From Epiperipatus broadwayi (Eukaryota; Onychophora; Udeonychophora; Euonychophora; Peripatidae), in NCBI GenBank assembly GCA_028023455.1, contig JAQFVV010007272.1, positions 1 through 64,000 of the forward strand: a stretch of 64,000 nucleotides of DNA, in the 5' to 3' direction. The position numbers and the translations under genes are program-made. Positions 13,229 through 25,081 of this stretch are shown piece after piece; the stretch's first letter is position 1; the number at the start of each line of letters is the position of its first letter. Under the pieces are notes generated by a model. It saw only the letters and a list, made by a program, of their open reading frames with translations. It had not been told where the DNA came from and did no database searches.

Positions 13229-13525
13229 TAATATGTTGGACTATTTCCATCATCTATAAGTGAATGTTGAATGTATAAAAAATTTCTTAGTTTTTATTTA
13301 AACTTTCTAAATACAAACAACTTTTTAGTAATAACACACAAATAGATGGCACAAATTGATAACTCAGCAACTCTTGAAAAAAGTGGCGAATAATGCTACT
13401 CAAAACATTGTGTAATAACTAACTTGTGGTGTTACAAACAAGTTGCTTGTATTTGAAAAGTTAAAAAAATTTCTATATATTCAACATTCACGTACAGATG
13501 ATAGAAATAGTTCTACATATTGCCT
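13229..13525. repeat. Small foldback (inverted repeat)
   Basis: About 60-70 base arms at 13229-13290 and 13455-13525 are reverse complements with a few mismatches; the shared core contains 'GTGAATGTTGAAT'. The spacer is about 165 bases. It could be a MITE remnant; no clear target duplication was found. Confidence 0.6.
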
Positions 13526-13887
13526 TTATTTATATATTAAAATTTATTGTTTAACTGATATTAAATTTTAAACATTTTTTTCTAAAGCAACCAATTAAAA
13601 AAATGTATTACAATTATGGCCATCTTTCAGATACATTTCCCACATTTATTTACATAATATTAAATCTTAAAAAAAATGTTAAAACAACCAATTAAATGAA
13701 ATGATGGTCTTTCCATAGACTGGGTACATCTAGTTTTTGTATAAAAATTATTTCAATTTTTAAATAACCTTGCTTATATTCACAAAAAATAAGATTTTAC
13801 TGAATATTGAAGCATGCTCTACATTTCTAATTTTTTACCCATACTTACATTTATATTTTACAAATTAATAAAAATAAAATGTGTCAA

Positions 13888-13959
13888 GCATTGGTGGCCT
13901 AGTGGTTAGTATAGTTGCTTTCCAAGCAGCTGGCATGGGTTCACTTCCTGGTCAATGCT
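13888..13959 (+). tRNA. tRNA-Gly(TCC)-like sequence, probably a pseudogene or SINE head
   Basis: This 72-base sequence has the order of a tRNA-Gly. The acceptor arm is GCATTGG paired with TCAATGC (one G-U). The A box TGGCCTAGTGG is perfect. The anticodon arm GTTGC-TTTCCAA-GCAGC has five pairs and anticodon TCC. A B-box-like GGTTCACTTCC follows. Weak points: two mismatches in the D stem, a T stem with one mismatch and two wobbles, and no T-run terminator just downstream (the next bases are TTTGCACATGGG). This suggests a decayed tRNA gene or tRNA-derived repeat rather than an active gene. No second copy is visible in the window. Confidence 0.55.
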
Positions 13960-15947
13960 TTGCACATGGGAAAAATAAAACTTATCAATATTATTTTTTA
14001 TTATATCAACTTTTTAATTTTTATAGTACACATTTAAGATCAATAAAACAGCCATGTATTAATTCATTATTCATGTAAATTATCAAATAAATTGCTCACA
14101 CTCAAACAATTGGAAGTTTTACTGGCAAAAGAATGTCAGCCAATCATGCAATAAATACTGTTTCCATACAGAACAAAGTATTTCACTTTCATCTGAATGC
14201 CTGAGTTTAACCATATAAATGCTTCATTTGATAGTTTTACTTAACTGCAAGTTATATGAATTTTCTGTTCGCGTTATTAATTCTTATATATGTTCTTCGT
14301 TTAGTCACCTTTTTTAAAGATTTCATAAATTTTTAATGAAAGAAATGCTTGTTTATATTGTAATAGATGAAAATTCAATAATTGTTTCTATGCATTTGGA
14401 ATAAGCAATATTTGTATCTATCAAAACAATAAAAACGTATTAGAATACTTAAAACTAATGGCTTAATGTGGTTTACTTAAACAGGAAATGACTAATGCTT
14501 TTATTATCACTCCCACTTAATTAATAGGATGCATTAATTTGAAAGCATTTTATACTACCACAAAAAAGTATTGGAAGAAAGAATTTTTAAATTAATCTAA
14601 ATGTGAAAGTCCAATGATTTTGTTGAAAAACCAATATTAGAATTTTTTAATGCAAAGTAGTTTCACAGAGTTCCCACTGACTCAAAAATATTTTCAAATT
14701 AGGATGGCTTATGCATTACATTATTTAAAAATGTTGTTAAATAAAAGAGGTGATGCTTTGATTTATAAGTTGAAGATTTCGTTACAAATTTGTATACGAA
14801 TTGGAAAAGCTGTCATAAAACTCGAGATTTCGGAAAAAATTTGAAAAGGAAAATAGAATGCAAAAATAAGTTATTTTTTTATTATTTTCATTTAAGATGA
14901 GCAATAAAAAATTCCGTTTTTTTCTTGCAATTAACGTTTATAAGTTAGCATATAAATATTTATTACAGAAAAATATAACAAAATACTAAAATAAATGTTA
15001 TTTTAAACATTTATCATGATGAATGTTAATGTCGAACATATAAAAATAAATTACATTTTCCCAATTGATGTTATGAAAAAATTGTAATAAAAAGTAAAAA
15101 TCTATCTATTTAATTATATTTATTTAAATTTATAATATTTAAATATAGTATTTTTGTAAAATTACTAAAATGCATAGAATTTAATATTGTTTACAAATTA
15201 AAATAAATTCTCATGTAAAATAATATTAGATTAATTAATATTTGCTTTTATTCATGGTTCTAATCTGTAGTCACCCAATACATTCTCTGATCAAAGATAA
15301 AACAAATCACTTTTTGACTATAATATCTCATTATACCAGCAAAAAACATTACATTCATATAGATGTCGCTGTATGTGCTTTAAATCGTGGAGATATCTTG
15401 AAAAATGCAAAAAAACATAATTTGCTGAAAAAGGCTTTTAGATAATAATTTTATAATTTGTAATCTCTGGTTCTTGTATATATGTATTTTAAACATATTT
15501 GACTATTGTTATTCTGTTATTACTAATAATCTCTAATACAAAAACATGGTGTTTTTACTTTTAAAATGTTATATTTTCACTAAACTCACATTCAATAATA
15601 TTTTACTTTTTTATGTTGTAATTATTTTTTATGTTTATTGTCAAATTAGAATATAATTCCACAAATTCAAAAAAAAAATCAATGCGAAATTTGTGCTACA
15701 TATAAATTTATGTGGAAATAAAAAATCAAACAATATTTAGTGTAAAAAAAGATTTTTTTTCATAAGGTGCTACATTAAATAAATTTTTTCAAGTTGATTT
15801 ATTTAATTTCATTTTATTAATCTAAATGAGAGTGGGCAGTTCTAAGAAAATAATAAATCATTTTATATGTTTATATGCAATTCTGTTTGTCATTTTATTG
15901 AAAAGTCACAATGATTCAAACATTGTTTCACTTATACTTATATATAT
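13960..15947. other. AT-rich sequence without recognisable gene
   Basis: The short open frames at 14650-14844 and 15242-15445 have no motif and no repeat partner in the window. I see nothing else. Confidence 0.6.
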
Positions 15948-18125
15948 TGTAACGGGCACATATGTACGTTACATTGTTTTTTATTATTAAACATGAAAAA
16001 AATAAAAGTTCGCAAATAAAACTTCCCTTTTAAGAATTAAAAAGTGAAAATTAAAATTTTATACTAAACTCATATATATAAAATTGCACAGATGAAAAAA
16101 ATTATTAAAATAAAACTTTATTAAAAATAAAAAAGGTATTTTAAAAGCAAAAACTTAAAAAATATTTAGAGATAGAGATATATCTTTGAGTTTGAAAACA
16201 ATTTAATTAATGTTATTGAAAAATGAAAATGATTATTTTAATTAGTTAAATATAAACTAGCCTTTGAGCATTTAAAATGTATAAGCAAAGGTCAGATAGA
16301 AGAAAAAAAAAATGGAATCAGACCTCAGCGAAAAAACCATCACATAGATGATATAATGTCAATTGAATCTTTAAAATTAATATAAAAGAAAAAGTTTGGA
16401 AGTTAATAAAGTTATTATGAGAAGACAAATATGTGTTAATGCAGAGTTGAAGGAGGAGATTGAAAAGACACACTCTTCAATCTCTTCAGTTTTGTTAAAA
16501 AAAAAGAAATGACATAGTTTTTTCGACATTATGGACCAGCTACAGTAAAAGACCTCCGGATAAATAAAAAACAACAGCTCACTGGATACCAATATCTTCA
16601 GGATGGTGTGGGAATTCCCTTTTCAAAATTACAAACAACTACAAAGTATGGACCTTCAAAAACCATAAGGACTTTAGATAATTCATGAACATTAAATTGA
16701 AAACTTTCCGTATTTAAAATAATTGAAATAGATTCTTATTTGACCAAACTAAATTATTTATTAATTAGTTATAATTTTATTTGATGTATTTCTTTTTTGT
16801 AAAATCATTTCCATTTATTTTGTTTTGGTTCTTTAAGTTTTATTTATGATTTTTGTTTTGCGATAAATTAAATTATATAAATGTTAAACTTAAGTCGGGC
16901 ATGAATGGCTATATAGATTTGTAAAGTTTTATTAGGGGAGAATAATCTTAGATTATTTGTTTCGTAGATGAATTGGGTCAATGTATTGGATATATTGGTG
17001 TAAGTAGTAGATGTAGTACAAGATTCGCTATGGGCAGAATCGCTTTTCATGTCACACACTTTATTTTTGCCTATGGAATGCGATCGTAAGACGGCAAAAT
17101 GACTGCCGTCTTTTCCTATGGAGTTTTTTTTATTGCTCTTATTGTCTGATAGATGTAGTATTCCTATCTGACAAAAGGCAATTTCTTCTCTTAACCTATT
17201 TGTATTGTCATAGTCATATTACATTGAATACATCGATATATCAGTTGGATTGAAGTTGGTTTGACTGCGAACATTTGGCCTAAGGTTAAACAAGGATAGA
17301 ATATTTTCTTTTCAAATGAAATCTATGTAGTCTATTCATACTCGACACTCTAAATAAAAATGCATTAAGTTTAAGTTGGGTATAGATGCTTGCATAAGTT
17401 CGTTACTGATCAATTGTTTTTGTTTTTCATATTTGATCAAAATGGATAGACATTTGGTAAATACTGATACCTTATGGTGAGTATCTAAGACGTATTTATG
17501 TCGGATGTCTTTTAAGTTATTGGTGTCTTGTGGCACCTTATGATGAATGCCATTCGGTTTCTTATATATTTTCCTCTGCATTTCTATCAATGACTTTATA
17601 TTTTGGTTGTTTATGTTTATTTTGAAATGATTTTGACCATGTAATCTATGTAACCAATCTATACTCAACATTAAAAACACATTTTATAAATCCATCTGTG
17701 CGAACTTATAAAATTTAAAATATAAACTTACAAAAATTATAATGTAAAATCAAATTCTAAAATCAAGTTAAAATTATAAAGTAAAAATAATGTTTAATGT
17801 TAAAGTAAACATGCTAAAATAATAATGTTAAATTTTATATATATGTGCGTAAATAAATGTTTGTATGTTCATTACTGGCAGTGGCATATTTTATTCTTTT
17901 TTATATATTCTTAGATAAGAATTTTTTTATAAAATATAAATCTCTGCTGTTCCACTGAGCTAGTGACAATGGGCTAATGACCGGATATCAAAATATATAA
18001 CATAAAAAAAAATTTTTTTTGACTTACGTATCTGCCTACTTTATAACATTTTCTAGGTTCAAATTTCTAGATGGCACCCTGTCATGCAGATTATGCGAGT
18101 CCACTATCTCACAGATTGTTATAAT
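15948..18125 (+). repeat. 5' LTR of family B element
   Basis: Collinear with 18841-21015 along its whole length. It starts TGTAACGGGCAC and ends GTTATAAT. Several short reverse-strand ORFs (for example 17336-17680) recur in the other LTR (20295-20567) with the same residues. That follows from sequence identity and does not show coding. A hairpin is listed separately. Confidence 0.78.
16450..16483 (+). other. Conserved hairpin in LTR (5' copy)
   Basis: GGAGATTGAA...TTCAATCTC forms a stem with one or two internal mismatches. In the 3' LTR the same stem has G-C where this copy has A-T, a paired change. Confidence 0.5.
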
Positions 18126-18145
18126 TGGTCTCCCAACTGGGGCCG
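18126..18145 (+). other. Primer-binding site (tRNA-Lys type)
   Basis: TGGTCTCCCAACTGGGG directly follows the LTR. The known tRNA-Lys complement used by retroelements begins TGGCGCCCAACGTGGGGC; the match is strong apart from the two bases after TGG and one indel. Adjacency to the LTR end is the expected position. Confidence 0.65.
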
Positions 18146-18840
18146 ATGTTTAATAAACCACATATACCCTGAGTAATTTTTTTTTTGTCAAAGTGAGATA
18201 TTTTTATCTGTTTACATAAAGTCGTATACTTTCAATCTTATAAAAGTGCTGCCAGAAAGAAATTGCATATATATTAAACACGAGAAAGTATTAATAATTT
18301 CAAATTGAACTTTGTTAAAAAAAAAGTAAATGGTTGCAATTAATATGTTTTTTATGTTAATATATATTACACTTTAATGTGTATAGGCGCACACAGCCAT
18401 GTAAGTTTATGATCAAAATGTGGTGCCTTACAATGAGTACCTTTGGGAATTACTTCAGTGTAACCCTATGTATGCATTTCAATCAGTCATAAATAAGTTG
18501 GTGGTATTTATAATTGTGCTGCAAATATACATGTTTAAACCCATTATTCCTTAAAACATATTTATCTCAGTCAACCTTCTTAATAAAATAATTTATGAAA
18601 TTTGCTTGTTGTGCTGTGTGTAAAAATAAAATGTATAAAAAATAGAATGCTTGGGGGGAGGAGGCATAGACGTAAATGGTCTTTAGGAAAACGATAGTCA
18701 ACATTTTTTGTATATAGTTTTTTTTGTAAAATTACTAACTGGATGTTTTTGTAAATGTCTTCGTTAATCATGTACCGTAGTTACTAACCCTAAGTAACAT
18801 AATTTTTTTGTTTATTTTTTTTTAAGCAAGTTTACTGATA
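18146..18840 (+). other. Interior of family B element, non-coding
   Basis: No gag or pol similarity was found in any frame. A purine-rich run (GGGGGGAGGAGG, about 18653-18664) might be a relic of a polypurine tract, but it lies ~180 bases upstream of the right LTR, so I do not call it one. Confidence 0.55.
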
Positions 18841-21015
18841 TATAATGGGCACATACATACATTACATTGTTTTTTATTATTAAACATGAAAAAAATAAAA
18901 GTTCGCAAATAAAACTTCCTTTTAAAGAATTAAAAATTGAAAATTAAAATTCTATACTAAAATCATATATATAAAATCACACAGATGAAAAAAAATTATT
19001 AAAATAAAACTTTATTAAAAATAGAAAAGGTATTTTAAAAGCAAAAACTTAAAAAAGATTTAGAGATAGAGATATATCTTTGGGTTTGAAATCAAATTAA
19101 TTAATGTTATTGAAAAATGGAAATGATTATTTTAATTAGTTAATTATAAACTAGCCCTTGGACATTTAAAATGTATAAGCAAAGGTCAGATAGGATAGAA
19201 AAACAATGGAATCAGACCTCAGTGAAAAAACCGTCACATCGATGATGTAATGTCAATTGAATTTTTAAAATTAATATAAAATGAAAAGTTTGGAAATTAA
19301 TAGTTACTATGAGAGGACAGATATGTGTTAGTGTGGAGTTGAAGGAGGGGATTGAAGAGATGCACTCTTCAATCCCTTCAGTTTTGTTAATAAAAAAGAA
19401 ATGACATCGTTTTTTCTACATTAAGGACCAGCTACAGTAAAAGACTTCCGGATAAATAAAAAACAATGGCTAACTGGATACAATATCTTCAGGACGGCAT
19501 GGAAATTTTCTTTTCGAAATTACAAACAACTACAAAATACAGACCTTTCAAAACCGTAAGTACTTTAGATAATTCATGAACATTAAATTAAAAACTTTCC
19601 ATATTTAAAATAATTGAAATAGATTCCTATCTGACCAAACTAAATTATTTATTAATTAGTTATAATTTTATTTGATGTATTTCTTTTTTGTAAAATCATT
19701 CCCATTTATTTTTTTTGTTCTTTAAGTTTTATTTATGATTTTTGTTTTGCGATAAATTAAATTATATAAATGTTAAACTTAAGTCAGGCATGAATGGCTA
19801 TATAGATTTGTAAAGTTATATTAGGAAAGGGTAATCTTAGATTGTTTCATAGTTGAATTGGGTCAATGGATTGGATATATTGGTTTAAGTAGTAGATGTG
19901 GTATGAGATTCGCTATGGGCAGAATCACTTTTCATGTGGCACACTTTATTTTTGCCTACAGAATGCGATCATAAGTCTGCAAAATGACTGCAGTCTTTTT
20001 CTATGGAGTTTTTTTTATTGCTCTTATTGTTTGAATGATGTAGTATTCCTATCTTATGAAAGGCAATTTCTTCTCTTAACCTATTTGTGCTGTTGTAGTC
20101 GTATTACATTGAATACATCCATATATCAGATGGATTGAAGTTGGTCTGATGGCAAACTTTTGGCCTAAAGTTAAACAAGGATAGAATATTTTCTTTTCAA
20201 ATGCAATCTATATAGTCTATTCACACTCGACACTCTAAATAAAAATGCATTAAATTTAAGTTGGGTATAGACGCTTGAATGGGTTCGTTACTGGTTAATT
20301 ATGTTTTTGGTTTTCATATTTGATCAAAATGGATAGACATTTGGTAAATACTGATACCTTATGGTGTGTATCTAAGATGTATTTATGTTGGATGTCTTTT
20401 AAGTTATTGGTGTCTTGACGCATCTTATGATGAAAGCCATTGGGTTTCTTATAAATTCCCCTCTGCATTTCGATCAATGACTTTATATTTTGATCGTTTA
20501 TGTTTATTTTGAAATGTTTTTCACTGTGTAATCTATGTAACCGATCTAAACTCAACATTAAAAACACATTTTATAAATCCATCTGTGCGAACTTATAAAA
20601 TTTAAAATGTAAACTTATAAAAATTAAAATGTAAAATCAAATTCTAAAATGAAGTTAAAATTATAGAGTAAAAATAATGTTAAATGTTAAAGTAAACATG
20701 CTAAAATAATAATGTTAAATTTTATATATATATATATGTGTGTGTGTGTAAATAAATGTTTGTATGCTAAATACTGGTAGTGGCTTATTATATATTTTTT
20801 TATATATTCTTAGATAATAATTTTTTTATAAAATATAAATATCTGCTGTTCCGCTGAGGTAATGACAATGGCCTAATGACCGGATATCAAATTATATAAA
20901 AAAAATTTTTTGACTTACGTATCTGCATACTTTATAAATTTTTTTAGGTTCAAATGCCTAGATGGCGCTCTGTAGTGCAGATTACGCTAGTCCACTATCT
21001 CCAGATTGTTATAAT
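18841..21015 (+). repeat. 3' LTR of family B element
   Basis: Second copy of the direct repeat. It contains TAGATGGCGC near 20960 and ends ATTGTTATAAT, followed by ACATATATATG. Confidence 0.78.
19345..19379 (+). other. Conserved hairpin in LTR (3' copy)
   Basis: GGGATTGAAGAG (19348-19359) pairs perfectly with CTCTTCAATCCC (19365-19376) around a five-base loop, and the stem extends by about three more pairs. The 5' LTR keeps the stem with a compensating change, and the 58.5 kb copy keeps part of it. Confidence 0.6.
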
Positions 21016-21151
21016 ACATATATATGAAACTTGAAATGAGATTATTAAGCTCACTACATCTATTCAACCCTATATATACAACTGATGTACATGACCATAT
21101 AATTACATTAATTCTAGGTTAATTTTTATTCTATCATGTCAGCCACTAGTA

Positions 21152-21171
21152 TATATATATATATATATATA
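21152..21171. repeat. (TA)n microsatellite at the RTE 3' end
   Basis: TA run directly before the - strand RTE 3' terminus. Another TA run lies beyond the 5' end at about 24450-24461. Confidence 0.9.
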
Positions 21172-24124
21172 TCATCATCAACCATTATCAATCCACTGCA
21201 GGATGAAGGCTTCTCCAAGTTTAATCCATCTTCTCCGATATTTAGCTTCTCTTCTCCACAACTTTCCTACACATTTTTTATTTCATCCATCCATCTCACA
21301 TGTGGTCTCTTTCTGGGTCTTTTACAATCTCTTGGAATCCAGTTTAAAATTTCAATTGTCCATCTATTATCATCTCTTCTAGCAATATGTCAAGCCCAAC
21401 TCCATTTCAATCTTTTAATTTTTTCAATAAAGTCAGTAACACCTGTTTGTTGTCTTACCCATACATTGTGTTTTCGATCTCTTCTTTTTACTCCCAACAT
21501 ACATCTCTCCATACTCCTTTGAGTCATCTGAAGTCTCTATATTGCTCTTCTATTAAGTGTCCAAGTCTCAGATCAATATGTAAAAACTGGTAAAACACAT
21601 TTGTTAAAAACCATCCTTTTCAAACACATAGGCATATTTCCTTTTATTATCAAGTTATTTCTACCAAAAGCACTCCAACCAAGTTTAATTCTATGATTAA
21701 TTTCCTCCATTCTTTTCCATCTGTATTAATAATCTGACCAAGGTATTTGTAACTGTTAACTTCTTCTAATTCTTCATAATCAATCTTTATTTTCATATTT
21801 TGAGCAAATTGATTAAACATTACTTTAGTCTTTTTAACATTTATCTTTAGTCCTACTTTCATCTGCTAACTCCTGCAACATTTCCTGCAGGTCTGAAGCA
21901 TTATTTGCTAAAACAACTACATCATCTGCGAAATCTAAATGACTTAAATACTCTCCATTTACTTTCACTCCTTTAGTTTCCCATTTTAATCCACAAAATA
22001 CTTCCTGCAGCACTGCTGTAAAAAGTTTTGGAGATATGGAGTCACCTTGTCTTACACCTTTCTCAATGTTGATTTTTCCAGTATCATTATGTAATCTAAT
22101 TGTTGCTGTTGCATTTTTATAAATATTCTTTAAAATATGACAATATCCTGCATCTATACCTTGATGATCCAATGCTTTAATCACTGAAGAAATCTGTATA
22201 GAATCAAATGCCTTTTCATAATCTACAAATCCAAAACATAATGACAACTCTTATTCGTTTGTCCTCTCTATTACTTCTCTCAATACCTGGATATGATCTA
22301 TTGTAGTAAAACCACTTTTAAATCCAGCTTATTCTCTTGGTTGGTGGAAATCCAAAGTTCCCTGTAGACGAGTTGTAATTATCTTGGTAAAAATTTTATA
22401 TAAAACTGATAAAAGGCTGATTGGTCTGTAATTTCTAATACTTTCTTTATCACCTTTTTAAATATTAATATTATTACTGCATTCTTCCAATCTTCTGTTA
22501 CATCTTTATCATTTAGACATTTGGAATATAACATTGCTAAAATTGTTTCTATTTTTTCACCTGCTTCTTTTAATATATCAATTATAATTCCATCATTTCC
22601 GGAAGCCTTTACATTCTTCATACATTTAATTGAATGTCTCACTTCTTCATTTAAAATTCTGGGCAATTCGGAAGACATAATAGATATAGGAGGTACTTGT
22701 TCTTTATTACTATATAATTCTTGATAAAAAATTTCTACCAATTTCATGATGTCATCTCTCTTTTTAGTAATAATGCCATCTTTTTTTTTTATTGGAGATA
22801 TAAATTTCCTACCAATACCAAAATGTTGTTTAACATTCTTGAGACTTTTATTTTCTTCTACAGCTTTCCTTGCTATTTCACAGTTATACTTTTTTATATC
22901 ATTTTCAACTCTTTTTTGTACCATTTTACAAAATTCGAGATATTCAATTCTTTTTAATTCATCATTTTTGTTTTTTTTCATATTCCTTCTTTTCTTCATA
23001 AATTCTTTAGTCTCAGTAGAAATTTTATTAGTCAATTGCTGCGTTTTTCTATCAGCTATCTTTGTTGCAGTTTTTAAAAGTGTATCAGTTATTTTCATAT
23101 TAATTTCATTCAAATCTGAATCATGTTTAAAATCTCCTAACACTTGAGACCTATTTGTAAGTTCTGATTTAAATTCATTAGAATGTTTCTGAAGATTAGG
23201 AATATCAACTGTAAATATTGTTTTTCTTAATAATTTTTATCTCTCTAGTTTTACATTAACACGTAACTTACACCTTACTAATCAATGATCACTTCCTGTG
23301 TTAAATTTATTAAGAACATTACAATCTTGAATTATGTATTTTCTGTTAGTCAAAATATAATCCAATTCTGCTGTACTTTCATTTGAATGTTTCCATGTCC
23401 ATTTCCTTTTAAAATTTTTCTCAAAAAATGAGTTCATAATATAAAGTTTTTCTTTTTCTGCAAACTCCAGAAGTCTATGTCCTCTCTCATTTCTATTACC
23501 ATAACCAAAATTACCTACAGCAATTTCATCTTTCATTTGTCTACCAATTTTAGCATTAAAGTCTCCCATAACAATTTTACAGTCTTGTTTACTCTGATCA
23601 AAAGCCTTTTGTACATCCATATAAAAATCTTCTACTACTTCATCACTATGAGAACTTGTTAGGGCATAAACCTGAATTATCTGCATTTGGTATCTGCTAT
23701 TAAGTTGTATAAGTAATCTTGCCACTTTGTCCATTACACCATCAATCTCCACAATATTGTTCTTCCACTTTTTATTTATAGTGAATCCTACTCCACTTGT
23801 ATTTCCAATATGTGTGCCTTTATAATAGAGTATATGTCCACTTTTTAAATCAATTGTTTCTTCACATTTTCTTCTAACTTCACAAAGTCCAATAATGTCC
23901 CATTTAATATAAGACAGTCCTACTTCTAATTCTTGCAATCTTCCTTCACTTGAAAGTGATCTGCAGTTGCAAGTACCTAAATAAAAAGTCATCATCAAAT
24001 GGCAGCCTGGGTCCACAATCAGGAAATTCTTAGCACTCTCCGCCTTCGGCCACCAACCGCTGCCTTGGTTGGTGACTTTACAGCCTCCTGGGAATAAGGG
24101 CCATGCTTTATTTTTGTCTGTCAT
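21172..24124 (-). pseudogene. RTE endonuclease-reverse transcriptase, broken
   Basis: The frame opens at 24124 (Met) or at the inner Met near 23990 ('MTFYLGT'), which fits the conserved start better. The apurinic endonuclease domain follows: 'NCRSLSS', 'GLCEVRR' (catalytic Glu), 'VMGDFNAKIG' and the final 'GSDH'. A stop replaces the next Arg (23282-23284), and a second stop follows ~14 codons on. The linker and RT fingers lie in 23143-22379; a frameshift follows near 22450. RT motif A is 'CFGFVDYEKAFDSI', motif B 'VRQGDSISPKLF', motif C 'LDFADDVVVL' (22247-21834). The thumb is in 21862-21650. The C-terminal region, including 'GRW...W.PR', lies in 21550-21200 in other frames. At least five disabling changes are visible. 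Copy 2 has Arg and Gln where this copy has its first two stops. Confidence 0.85.
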
Positions 24125-24431
24125 AATTGTATATAGGTAGTGGAAAAATATTTATCATTTACACAAACATTCATTCTGCCTTATCAGGCACTGAGAAGAA
24201 AGACCATGGTGTTTCTTGATCTTAAACTCAGAGGTAAAAAGCCATAACACTCACCACGCTGGCTAATGTGTGTTGGTGAGCAGCCCATCTATGTTCATAT
24301 ACTATATGAATAATCACATAGTAATAACAGCTGCAACAACAAGAATGTATGGAGTGGACATTAGGAATTTGCCCTGCTCAGTTCCTTTATGGCCTCCAAG
24401 AGGAATCAAAGGGTCTCCTTTCAGTTAATAG
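21172..24431 (-). mobile_element. RTE/BovB-like non-LTR retrotransposon, copy 1
   Basis: It is near full length (about 3.26 kb). The 3' end, read on -, finishes with the RTE-typical short TGATGATGAT repeat after sequence encoding a C-terminus and tail of the 'CAGTGGATTGATAATGG' kind. The 5' limit is set by copy 2 at 47-50 kb, because similarity between the copies ends near 24431 and 49970. Both ends sit in (TA)n. It consists of about 300 bases of 5' region, a single endonuclease-RT reading frame (now broken) and a very short 3' tail, as is usual for the RTE clade. Confidence 0.85.
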
Positions 24432-24461
24432 CAAACTCCTTTCTGCAGCCATATATATATA

Positions 24462-25067
24462 TTTTACCCTTTTATGTAGGTTAGAATGGATTATTTCTAA
24501 TAATTTACTGAAAAATTTTAAATTTTCAAGTTGGTTAAGGGATGATGTATGTTGTTTGTTAATAATCTTTGAATAATTTAGTTAAGGCAAGTAAAATAAT
24601 TAATGTATAGTATTAGGTTGGTATTTGTAAAAAAACAGTTAACTAAAAATCATTATAAGATTGTATGTTTGGGAAAACTGGCCATAATAAATACTGATTT
24701 AACATGTCTTATAAATAATAATTAGGGTAAATTTTAAAAGTAATGCTTTAAAGTTAAACAAATAGTATTAGTAATAATAATTGTATTTAATGGCTATATT
24801 TTTAAAATCATTTGATTAAAAAATAATAATGTGGAAGAAAAGTGTAATTTTTTGGTTTTATAAAATTAAAATAATTATTTTAAAATTGTCTATAATAGTC
24901 ATTATGTAACATTTTATAAATTAAATTATTATTTTTAGTTCGATTTAAATTATTAGCGCCTTATTTAGTTTTGTACATCACATGACGCACACCTGTGCTC
25001 GAAAATAGAATAATATTATCTGTTATAAATGTTAAATTGGATTTAAAAAAAAAGTGAATATAATAAA
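24462..25067. other. AT-rich sequence flanking the L1-like element
   Basis: No repeat partner. A reverse-strand open frame covers 24961 to about 25306 and crosses the element's 5' boundary; see findings. Confidence 0.5.
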
Positions 25068-25081
25068 TAAAATCAGATTTA
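25068..25081 (+). repeat. Target-site duplication, left copy
   Basis: TAAAATCAGATTTA, identical to 31785-31798. The right copy directly follows the element's 3' end, as target-primed insertion would leave it. Confidence 0.75.

Larger units (their letters stand above)
9968..13887. other. AT-rich sequence, mostly featureless
   Basis: No coding signature. Two items inside are listed separately: a dispersed-repeat copy at about 10530-10760 and an inverted repeat at 13229-13525. The rest is A/T-rich single-copy-looking DNA. Confidence 0.55.
15948..21015 (+). mobile_element. Non-autonomous long-LTR retrotransposon, family B
   Basis: Two direct repeats of nearly identical length (15948-18125 and 18841-21015) flank only ~715 bases. 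The left repeat ends in GATTGTTATAAT and is followed without a gap by a primer-binding-site match. The right repeat ends with the same 11 bases (ATTGTTATAAT). The interior has no coding frame of note. (TA)n lies just outside both ends. A third, truncated copy of the repeat starts at 57977, again after (TA)n. These points support an LTR element with very long LTRs and a minimal interior, mobilised, if ever, by proteins made elsewhere. Confidence 0.78.

Noticed and set aside
17336-17680. Reverse-strand frame of 114 codons repeated in both family B LTRs (also 20295-20567)
   Set aside because: Recurrence follows from LTR identity. Start and stop differ between copies, and no motif is present.
18653-18664. 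Purine run as polypurine tract of family B
   Set aside because: It lies about 180 bases upstream of the 3' LTR; a functional tract should abut it.
22746-23147. 133-codon + strand frame
   Set aside because: Shadow of the RTE coding sequence on the opposite strand.
24432-24450. Inverted 11-base match between the 5' ends of the two RTE copies (CAAACTCCTTT vs AAAGGAGTTTG)
   Set aside because: Too short to separate from chance in this composition.
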